Shown here piece after piece: positions 1 to 5,198 of a stretch of 5,198 bases of DNA. Each line of letters begins with the position of its first letter. Within the stretch, counting starts at the first letter, position 1. The notes under the pieces are model-generated. The model did not search any database, was not told the origin of the DNA, and saw only the letters and a list, made by a program, of their open reading frames with translations. Made by a program: the position numbers and the translations under genes. The stretch lies in contig CAMLLE010000284.1 of the NCBI GenBank assembly GCA_946480555.1, forward strand, positions 1 through 5,198, given 5' to 3'. The DNA is from an uncultured Verrucomicrobia subdivision 3 bacterium. Its GTDB lineage: Bacteria; Verrucomicrobiota; Verrucomicrobiae; Limisphaerales; CAMLLE01.

Positions 1-2138
1 CGGTGCAGCACCCAATGACTGTTCACGTAAAGCAGCCGGCCATCCTTGCGCGTGTGGACCACCTCACCCTCCCAATGCCCTTCCTTGAATAGCACCTCGC
101 GCATCTCCTGGAGCGGCAGCGGGAACTTCGCCTTCAGCATCTCGTGCGAAACTTTGCCCATCATGTCCGTCCGCAGCCAGCCATACATGTTCTCCATGCC
201 GGAGTTCCACAGGATCACCCGGTCGTTCAAATCGCGCGCCATCACGTTCGCGAGATCCAGCATCTGCGCCTGCTCGCTCAAGACACGCGCCTGCCGCTGC
301 AGCGACGCCTCGGCGTTCATACGCTCGGTGATGTCGCGCAAGATGACTGTGAAGATCTGCTGTTTGCCGACCTCGATGTGCGAGATGGAGGCTTCAATCG
401 GGAATTCCTCACCGTCGAAGCGCAATCCGGAAAGCGGCCGCAGATGGCCCATTGCCCGCGCGGTTGTTCCCGTCTTTGCAAACTCGGCCACATGCTTCCG
501 ATGGTCGCGGCGAAAACGTTCCGGAATGAATTTGTCCAATGGCTGCCCGAGAGCGTCGGCTGCCTTGCAATGGAACATCCGTTCCGCCGCCGCATTGAAC
601 AGCGTGACACGTTGATTGGAATCCACGCTGATGATGGCGTCCATGGCGGAACCGATGATGCCCGACAAACGTGCACGGCTTTCTTGAAGCTCGATTTCAG
701 CGCGTTTGCGTTCGGTGATGTCGCGGGAGATCGAGGACACGCCGATGATGGCGCCCTGTGAACTGCGCACGGGCGAAGTCGTGAGCGAAACGGTAACGCG
801 CTGACCGTCCTTGCGGATGCGTTCCACTTCGTACTGGCGCGTTTCGCCGCGTCTGATTCCTTCGAGCAGCCGCTCCTCGAAGCCGACATCGTTCGGCAGC
901 AGCAGCCTGTCGATGCTCTGCCCCACCATTTCCTCCGCAGTGTAACCGTAGATGCGTTCGGCGCCCCGGTTCCAGCTGGTCACGACACCGTCCAAATTCT
1001 TCCCGATGATCGCATCGTCGGTCGAGGTGACGAGCGCCGCGAGCCAGCGGCTGGCTTCCTCCGCCTTCCGGCGTTCGGTCACGTTCTGGTTGACGCCGCT
1101 CATGCGGATGGGCTTGCCCGAGTCATCGTAAAAGCCGCTCCCGAGCGCCATGATGATGTGCCGCGAACCGTCCGGCCAGATGACCGGGAACTCCATCTCG
1201 AAATTGGACTTGCCGCGCAAAGCGTTTTGGACGGTTTGATTCACCGCGTCACGCCAGCCTTCGTCTATCAGGCTCAGGAAATGTTCGTACGTGCCGCGGA
1301 ATTCGCCGGGCTTCAATCCAAAGTTTGCGGCGTTGCGGTCGTCCCAAATCACTTTGCCCGTGGCCACATTCCAATCCCACGTGCCCGTGCGGGAGGCTTC
1401 CAGCGCCAGTCGCAAGCGCGAACCGCTTTCGTTCAAGGCAACCGTCTGTTCCTGGATGCGCGTCAGCATCTGATTGAACGCATCGGTCAACAGCCCGATT
1501 TCGTCATTGCTCACCTTCGACGCCCGAACCGAATAATCGCCTTTCTCAGAAACGTGCCGCGCGACTTCAGCGAGCATCAGGATGGGGCCGGAAACATGTT
1601 TTTGCAGCCGGTTTGACAGCAGGAGCGCCACGGCCAGCGCGCTCAACGTGATGATGCCGGAAATGACGCCATACAGCTTCATGCGCGCGTAAAACATGCG
1701 CAGATCGGCTTTGATGAAGACGGTGCCGTTCTTTCGCCCACTTTGCATCGCGGGCTCGAAGATCGCGATTGTTCCAGAGGCGAATTCGCGTCCCGGCTCG
1801 CCCGCCTTGGCCGGGAACTGGTTCGTCGGCGCATCGAATGGGTAAGTAAGGAACAGCTTGCCGTCCTCATCGTAAAGCGCGGCAGCGAGCACCTGGGGTT
1901 CGGCTGTCAGGGAACTCATGACGTCGCGCGCGTCCAGCTCATTCCGGAAGGCAAGCGCGGCGCCGCTGTTGTTGCCAATGACCTTGGCCAGCGTGGTGAA
2001 ATCGCGGACGACCTGGCTGCGGATGGTGTTCAGGTCGTAGATCATGAACGCCGAGACCGCCACCAGGACGGCGGTCATGCTCGTGATCATGATGGCCGCC
2101 ATGATCCGGCGGCGAATCGGCATCTCCCGCAACCTCAT
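1..2138 (-). CDS. Membrane sensor with CHASE8-like periplasmic domain, HAMP and at least four PAS domains (C-terminus beyond window)
   Basis: The frame is open from the ATG at 2138-2136 to the left edge, giving 712 complete residues with no stop. Visible order: basic N-terminus (PIRRRI), membrane segment about 12-35, periplasmic region about 36-154, second membrane segment about 155-176, HAMP about 177-230, then PAS domains at about 240-360 (PAS_3 type, TWDWN), 364-480, 490-608 and 620 onward. The first three end in the usual NVTERRKAE, DITERKRAE and DITERMNAE junctions. The periplasmic part matches the CHASE8 pattern of YfiN-type proteins: NNSGAALAFRNELDARDV, then PQVLAAALYDEDGKLFLTY. The fourth PAS is cut after about 93 residues. 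The output module (histidine kinase or GGDEF) would lie to the left, so the class of enzyme is undetermined. The start is firm: the ATG overlaps the upstream stop as ATGA and follows a GGAGGT ribosome site. CHASE8 next to a YfiR-family gene suggests that the YfiR-like protein binds this periplasmic domain. Confidence 0.93.
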   Translation of the reverse strand, partial: MRLREMPIRRRIMAAIMITSMTAVLVAVSAFMIYDLNTIRSQVVRDFTTLAKVIGNNSGAALAFRNELDARDVMSSLTAEPQVLAAALYDEDGKLFLTYPFDAPTNQFPAKAGEPGREFASGTIAIFEPAMQSGRKNGTVFIKADLRMFYARMKLYGVISGIITLSALAVALLLSNRLQKHVSGPILMLAEVARHVSEKGDYSVRASKVSNDEIGLLTDAFNQMLTRIQEQTVALNESGSRLRLALEASRTGTWDWNVATGKVIWDDRNAANFGLKPGEFRGTYEHFLSLIDEGWRDAVNQTVQNALRGKSNFEMEFPVIWPDGSRHIIMALGSGFYDDSGKPIRMSGVNQNVTERRKAEEASRWLAALVTSTDDAIIGKNLDGVVTSWNRGAERIYGYTAEEMVGQSIDRLLLPNDVGFEERLLEGIRRGETRQYEVERIRKDGQRVTVSLTTSPVRSSQGAIIGVSSISRDITERKRAEIELQESRARLSGIIGSAMDAIISVDSNQRVTLFNAAAERMFHCKAADALGQPLDKFIPERFRRDHRKHVAEFAKTGTTARAMGHLRPLSGLRFDGEEFPIEASISHIEVGKQQIFTVILRDITERMNAEASLQRQARVLSEQAQMLDLANVMARDLNDRVILWNSGMENMYGWLRTDMMGKVSHEMLKAKFPLPLQEMREVLFKEGHWEGEVVHTRKDGRLLYVNSHWVLH

Positions 2139-2148
2139 GGAGACCTCC
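2135..2148 (-). promoter_or_regulatory. Ribosome binding site and ATGA overlap that set the sensor start
   Basis: On the minus strand GGAGGT (2148-2143) lies four bases before the ATG at 2138-2136, inside the last codons of the yfiR-like gene. The ATG overlaps that gene's TGA (2137-2135) as ATGA. This is the best Shine-Dalgarno match in the operon. It fixes the start of the sensor and suggests that the sensor can be translated efficiently in its own right. Confidence 0.8.
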
Positions 2149-2755
2149 CCGCCGACACCAGCTCCGCCGCCCGCAGCAATTTCGAACTGAGGGTCAGGTC
2201 CGCCTCGGACACCGCTTCGAGATTGATGCGCACGCGCAGCTTGTTGCTGCGCTCCACGAAGCGGATCATCACCTCACGGCCTTCTTCGGTTTCCGCGTCC
2301 GCGACCGTTAGGATGGGCCGGTTTGCCAGCGCTTCAACCACGCGGTGGCTGCGGCGATTCTCCGAGGGCGCGATGAAAAGAATGTGACATTCCTTGATTT
2401 CCTCCACGCGGTCGTAGTGCTGCAGCGCCAGCGGCCGGCCGTTGATGAATTCCCCCTTCACCGTTTCCTGCAGCGCCTGTCCGAACGGATCGCGTCCGAG
2501 AACGCCGATCACGATGGGTGAATGGCTGTTCGTGAAAGCGTTGGTGGGCCATTGCGTGAACTGGGCGAAGTTGAAGAGAAATGCCGCCTTGAGCTGGTAC
2601 TCCCGGGAGCTGGATTGCGCGAACGCCGCTGGCAGGAACGCGAGCAGCAGGATCGACAAAAATGCGCCCGCATTGGGGGTGCGGCCTGGGCGAATCCAAG
2701 CAGGCCGGGTGAACTGCCCGGCTGTCCTCGCGAATCTGTTCACCGCCTGCCGCAT
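2135..2755 (-). CDS. YfiR/DUF4154-family periplasmic protein
   Basis: This encodes 206 residues from the ATG at 2755-2753, which shares its A with the receptor's TAA (TAATG). The frame is open further upstream to an ATG at 2893, but that start would place 46 extra residues inside the receptor gene and far from a signal peptide, so the coupled ATG is preferred. Residues 1-30 are a long basic N-region, 31-45 a hydrophobic core (SILLLAFLPAAFA), with likely signal peptidase cleavage after AFA46. The mature part shows DUF4154 hallmarks: EYQLKAAFLFNFAQFTQWP at 52-70, VIGVLGRDPFG at 82-92, NGRPL at 105-109, CHILFIAPSE at 123-132, ILTVADA at 148-154, a glycine-containing strand (EEGREVMIRF) and NKLRVRINLEA near 171-181, then SSKLLRAAELV. 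In Pseudomonas, YfiR is a periplasmic inhibitor of the CHASE8 diguanylate cyclase YfiN; a similar partner role with the downstream sensor is inferred. The mature protein has one cysteine (Cys123), so it cannot form the intramolecular disulfides described for Pseudomonas YfiR. Confidence 0.93.
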   Translation of the reverse strand: MRQAVNRFARTAGQFTRPAWIRPGRTPNAGAFLSILLLAFLPAAFAQSSSREYQLKAAFLFNFAQFTQWPTNAFTNSHSPIVIGVLGRDPFGQALQETVKGEFINGRPLALQHYDRVEEIKECHILFIAPSENRRSHRVVEALANRPILTVADAETEEGREVMIRFVERSNKLRVRINLEAVSEADLTLSSKLLRAAELVSAGRSP

Positions 2756-2757
2756 TA
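2753..2757 (-). promoter_or_regulatory. TAATG stop-start overlap (receptor to yfiR-like gene)
   Basis: The receptor stop TAA (2757-2755) and the ATG of the YfiR-family gene (2755-2753) share one base. The upstream bases (CGTTGCGTTTT) contain no purine-rich ribosome site at normal spacing, so translation of the second gene probably depends on terminating ribosomes from the receptor gene. Coupling itself is inferred. Confidence 0.7.
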
Positions 2758-4728
2758 AAAACGCAACGTCACTTTCCCAAATACGCTTCGCGGAACTTCC
2801 TGCCGGCTCGTTGCACTCCCGAATTCCGGATGTTGTTCGTCCCATAAGTTTTGCCCTACAACCGAAAACTCGACGTGCTCCGTCGGACGCCACCCGAGGC
2901 GCGCATCAAACGTAAAGTAACTGGGAACGTTCGGCGAGGGAAGTGTGTCCACAAAACGCCCCACCAGGTCGATTTCCACATTGCGCGGCAAATTGAACAT
3001 CGATTGCAGCAGCACCTGATGCCGCGGATCATTGCCCTCCGCGCGGCCGCGGTTCAGGTCCAGCCCGCCTTCCTCGCGCGCCACACGCCGTTCCAGGAAG
3101 GTGTAGCCGCCACGCACGCGCCACCATTCGCGAATCTGCCATGTGCCCAAAAGCTCCACACCCCAAGATTCCGCATGATTCCGGTTCCGAATGAGAAACT
3201 GATTGGTGGACACAGGCTCAAGGCTGCGGATGTTGTCGTAGAGATTGAAAAACGTGGCGGCCGACAGTGTAACCCGCCGGTGCGGCTGAATCCGGTAACC
3301 CAGTTCAAACGCCAGCACATCCTCCGAGACGAAATCGTCATTGGAAACCACATCCCCGAGCGGGCTTGGAATCAGGACGTCCGAATCGATCCGGCTTGGC
3401 GACCGCACGGCACGCGACACCGCCGACCATAGCAGTTGGTTGGGGGTCACCTGCCACGCAAGCCGGCCGCTCGGTTCGTACTCGAACCCGGAATAGTCGT
3501 TATGTTCCAGCTTGGTTCCAAAAGTTAACCGCAACCGGTCCGGCACCAGGGTGACTTCGTCCTGAACAAAGAAGCTGAACAAATGCAGGTTCCGCTTTCC
3601 CGGCAAAAAGGAAATCACTCCGGCATTCCCCACGTCATCCTCCATCAGCCGATAACCGCCGCCCCAGGTGATGGACTGACGTTCGCCGAGCGGAAACCGA
3701 TGTTGCAGGTCGAGATCGTACGTCCGCAGATCTTCGCTGAAAACGCCCGGCACCCGGCGCCACGTGCGGTCCACGTAAAGCTGAACGGAAAGGTCCGACT
3801 CATCGGAAATCACCCTCGTCCAACGGCCCAGCACATTCTGACCGTCCACCGTGGTGTCATTCCCGATACCTTCAATCGTGCCGCTGTAGAAATCGCCCTG
3901 CACCGTGAGGATGTTCTCAGATGAAGGCAGCCAGTCGGCCCGGAAACCACCTTGTGACATGTCCCAGGCGTTCGTCACTTCGCGCTTGTTCGCCAGGAGC
4001 ATCGGTTCACGATCGAACCGGAACCCATAAACGCGATAGAAGAAGTTCGATCCCACGCTGCCGCCGTAACGTACCGCGCCGTAATCCTGAAGGAACGAAC
4101 CGCCGCCGCCTTCAATCAATGTGCCCTGTGTGTCGCGGGCATTCTTGCTGACGATGTTGATCACGCCATTCACGGCATTGGCGCCCCACAGCGTTGCGCC
4201 CGGCCCGCTGACGACTTCGATGCGGTCCACGTCCGCCAGCAAGGTGTTTTGCACGTCCCAGAACACGCCCGCAAACAGCGGCGTGTAAACGGTGCGGCCA
4301 TCGATCATCACCAGCAATTTATTCGCGAGCGTGTTGTTGAACCCGCGAGAACTGATCGCCCACCCCGATGAACTCGTCTGGGCCACATTCAAGTTCGGCG
4401 CGAGCCGCAGGGCTTCCGGCAAACTCGTTGCGCCCGAACGGCGGATGTCTTCGCCCGTGACCACCTGGATGGCCGAGGGGGAACGGATCAGCTGCTCCGG
4501 TGTGCGGCTGACGAGGGTCACCTCCTGCTCCATCAATTCTTCCAGGCTGAGGCGCTTCAACGAGCTTCCGCTCGCAACGGAATCATTCGTTTGCGCCACC
4601 GTCGGCGTGGCCCCCAGACAGACGGCAGCCAGAAGGACCCGCGACAGAACTGGGCGATACGTCGGCGGTTGAGGACGAACGTTGGATTTCCGCGCAGAGG
4701 TGGAGATCGATTCAACCGCGATGCTCAT
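2755..4728 (-). CDS. TonB-dependent outer-membrane receptor (plug plus beta-barrel)
   Basis: This encodes 657 residues, complete and typical in length for a TonB-dependent receptor without extra N-terminal domains. A signal peptide is visible: basic N-region to Arg30, hydrophobic VLLAAVCLGATPTVA, cleavage likely after Ala45. A stretch LSLEELMEQEVTLVSRT (60-76) precedes the plug and may include the TonB box. The plug spans about 78-197, with SAIQVVTGEDIRRSGATSLP, LAPNLNVAQ, SSRGFNN, KLLVMIDGRTVYTPLF, VDRIEVVSGPGATLWGANA and VNGVINIVSK. The barrel follows, with alternating aromatic strands, SRAVRSPSRID at 438-448, a NLYDNIRSLEP segment near 495-505, and a C-terminal strand GKVTLRF ending in Phe, the usual BAM recognition signal. 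No STN domain is present, so FecA-type signalling to an anti-sigma factor is not expected. The substrate cannot be read from sequence. An in-frame TGA lies two codons before the ATG, so no longer start exists; no Shine-Dalgarno sequence is apparent. Confidence 0.96.
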   Translation of the reverse strand: MSIAVESISTSARKSNVRPQPPTYRPVLSRVLLAAVCLGATPTVAQTNDSVASGSSLKRLSLEELMEQEVTLVSRTPEQLIRSPSAIQVVTGEDIRRSGATSLPEALRLAPNLNVAQTSSSGWAISSRGFNNTLANKLLVMIDGRTVYTPLFAGVFWDVQNTLLADVDRIEVVSGPGATLWGANAVNGVINIVSKNARDTQGTLIEGGGGSFLQDYGAVRYGGSVGSNFFYRVYGFRFDREPMLLANKREVTNAWDMSQGGFRADWLPSSENILTVQGDFYSGTIEGIGNDTTVDGQNVLGRWTRVISDESDLSVQLYVDRTWRRVPGVFSEDLRTYDLDLQHRFPLGERQSITWGGGYRLMEDDVGNAGVISFLPGKRNLHLFSFFVQDEVTLVPDRLRLTFGTKLEHNDYSGFEYEPSGRLAWQVTPNQLLWSAVSRAVRSPSRIDSDVLIPSPLGDVVSNDDFVSEDVLAFELGYRIQPHRRVTLSAATFFNLYDNIRSLEPVSTNQFLIRNRNHAESWGVELLGTWQIREWWRVRGGYTFLERRVAREEGGLDLNRGRAEGNDPRHQVLLQSMFNLPRNVEIDLVGRFVDTLPSPNVPSYFTFDARLGWRPTEHVEFSVVGQNLWDEQHPEFGSATSRQEVPRSVFGKVTLRF

Positions 4729-4741
4729 GAGTCAAAGAATT

Positions 4742-4768
4742 TGCCGGAGAACCGCCTGCGGGACGGCA
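4742..4768 (-). promoter_or_regulatory. Nested inverted repeat just upstream of the receptor start
   Basis: TGCCG (4742-4746) pairs with CGGCA (4764-4768), enclosing a smaller CCGC/GCGG pair (4752-4755 and 4758-4761). It lies 14-40 bases before the receptor ATG, where folding would affect ribosome access on a message that has no visible Shine-Dalgarno sequence. The arms are short, so chance is possible in GC-rich DNA. Confidence 0.25.
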
Positions 4769-4796
4769 TTGGCACGCCGCCAGCCGATAGGAAGAT

Positions 4797-4822
4797 GAGC
4801 GGAAACACCCACGTTTCCGTTC
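4797..4822 (-). promoter_or_regulatory. Hairpin or operator-like inverted repeat in the receptor leader
   Basis: GGAAAC and GTTTCC form a perfect inverted repeat around a 6-base centre (4801-4818). The adjacent C-G pair extends it, and after one mismatch in the minus-strand RNA (a G-T pair in the plus strand) two more pairs follow, giving a stem of about 10 positions. It sits 69-94 bases upstream of the receptor ATG. No T-run follows, so it is not a classical terminator. It could be a leader RNA structure, a protein operator or part of a repeat. Confidence 0.45.
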
Positions 4823-4956
4823 CGGTCCGTCAAACGCAGCGACGATTGGATTCCACGAAGTTTGCGCCAACATCTTATGCGGGTGATTTGCCCGGAGTAT
4901 CGGCTGCGTTCTCCGAGGGGAGACATGGGGTGATGACCTACGCTATCCTCGGCAGG

Positions 4957-4994
4957 GAACATTCGATGCCGAACATTCAATATTGAGCGCTCAA
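4957..4994. repeat. GAACATTC direct repeat followed by two palindromes
   Basis: GAACATTC occurs at 4957-4964 and again at 4971-4978 (14-base period). It is followed by the perfect 8-base palindrome CAATATTG (4978-4985) and the perfect 12-base palindrome TTGAGCGCTCAA (4983-4994), which overlap by three bases. The pattern is read directly. It may be a remnant of a dispersed intergenic repeat rich in AACATTC/TTGAA words, or a regulator binding site upstream of the operon. Confidence 0.4.
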
Positions 4995-5039
4995 CACGGA
5001 CGCATCTCAACTTTTTGAATCGACCGCAGAGAGCCCAGA

Positions 5040-5198
5040 ATGCACGAATTGGGAGAGCTGGGAATCCTGCCTCCAGGCAGACGGCCAGCTACTTCACCGC
5101 TATCATTCGTCTCGAAGAACTGGGAATTCAGCTGCCGAGCGGCGTCAGAGCATCTCTGAAAAAAGGGAGCGCGGCTGTGTCGGAGATCAGCCGCAGCA
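5040..5198. repeat. Possible dispersed intergenic repeat segment, cut by the window edge
   Basis: Two related stretches, GAGCTGGGAATCCTGCC from 5055 and GAACTGGGAATTCAGCTGCC from 5117, share a core. The first runs into a CTGCCTCCAGGCAG inverted repeat (5067-5080). The 3' part (about 5160-5198) resembles repeats I recall scattered between genes in Verrucomicrobia, which read in translation like RERGC..DQPQ. The family identity is from memory and unverified. Confidence 0.3.
5159..5194 (-). terminator. Terminator-like hairpin with T-run (minus strand)
   Basis: On the minus strand GCGGCTG (5194-5188), a 10-base loop and CAGCCGC (5177-5171) form a perfect 7-base GC-rich stem. GCTCCC follows, then six T's (5164-5159). 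The six-base gap between stem and T-run is longer than in a classical rho-independent terminator. It could end an upstream minus-strand transcript entering from the right, or it may simply be part of a repeat. Confidence 0.25.

Larger units (their letters stand above)
4729..5198. other. Intergenic region and 5' leader of the operon
   Basis: These 470 bases have no convincing gene on either strand. A minus-strand open frame of 92 codons (5010-4732) is Arg-rich, lacks recognisable domains or a ribosome site, and happens to end in the TGA two codons before the receptor ATG; I treat it as non-coding. A 39-codon plus-strand frame from 5040 is likewise unsupported. The operon's promoter should lie here, but I found no convincing -35/-10 pair. 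The part next to the gene is rich in inverted repeats, and the distal part looks like dispersed repeat sequence. Confidence 0.7.

Noticed and set aside
46..761. Overlapping plus-strand open frames (46-615, 144-761) and a minus-strand frame at 889-317
   Set aside because: They lie across the sensor gene, whose own frame is continuous with clear PAS domains. Their translations are low-complexity, Ser/Arg-rich and without recognisable domains.
1158..2387. Plus-strand open frames at 1158-1616 and 1743-2387
   Set aside because: They are antisense to the sensor and the yfiR-like gene, with no domain and no ribosome site noticed; shadows of GC-rich coding DNA.
2756..2893. Upstream ATG at 2893 as the start of the yfiR-like gene
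   Set aside because: It would overlap the receptor by 139 bases and bury the signal peptide 76 residues in. The TAATG start gives a normal exported protein.
2851..4151. Plus-strand open frames at 2851-3432, 3583-3924 and 3921-4151
   Set aside because: They are antisense to the TonB receptor, which is intact and has clear plug and barrel motifs.
4840..4900. c-di-GMP (GEMM) or cobalamin riboswitch in the leader, suggested by GGGCAAA and GGCGCAAA words on the minus strand
   Set aside because: The spacing and pairing partners of the GEMM consensus are missing, and I saw no cobalamin-box sequence.
4860..4900. Promoter with -10-like TAAGAT on the minus strand
   Set aside because: The matching -35 position (GATACT/ATACTC) is poor, so it is no better than chance.
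4732..5010. Minus-strand 92-codon frame directly before the receptor, in the same frame and separated by TGA CTC
   Set aside because: Arg-rich, no signal or domain, no ribosome site, and it runs through the palindromes and hairpins. It could only be revived by conservation in relatives.

Overview
The window looks like a chromosomal piece of a Gram-negative (diderm) bacterium of moderately high GC. It carries an outer-membrane TonB-dependent receptor and a periplasmic protein with a Sec signal peptide. A Verrucomicrobiota relative (Pedosphaera/Limisphaerales type) is my best guess. That rests on gene style and on intergenic sequence resembling dispersed repeats I recall from that group, and I could not confirm it.

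All supported genes lie on the minus strand and read right to left as one tightly packed operon. (1) 4728-2755 encodes a complete 657-residue TonB-dependent receptor. (2) 2755-2135 encodes a complete 206-residue YfiR/DUF4154-family periplasmic protein; its ATG shares one base with the receptor's TAA (TAATG). (3) 2138-1 encodes the first 712 residues of a membrane sensor, and its ATG overlaps the yfiR-like stop by four bases (ATGA). The sensor has two membrane segments around a CHASE8-like periplasmic domain, then HAMP, then at least four PAS domains. It is cut by the left window edge before its output domain, so whether it is a histidine kinase or a diguanylate cyclase cannot be seen.

Together the three products would span the envelope: receptor in the outer membrane, YfiR-like protein in the periplasm, CHASE8 sensor in the inner membrane. 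This resembles the Pseudomonas YfiB-YfiR-YfiN module, in which YfiR binds and represses the CHASE8 protein YfiN, but here a TonB-dependent receptor occupies the outer-membrane position. The functional link is inference from family knowledge and gene order.

The right 470 bases (4729-5198) hold no convincing gene. They contain a probable structured 5' leader for the receptor (hairpins at 4742-4768 and 4797-4822), a pair of adjacent perfect palindromes next to a repeated GAACATTC word (4957-4994), and a right-hand segment (about 5040-5198) that looks like dispersed intergenic repeat and includes a hairpin followed by a T-run on the minus strand.
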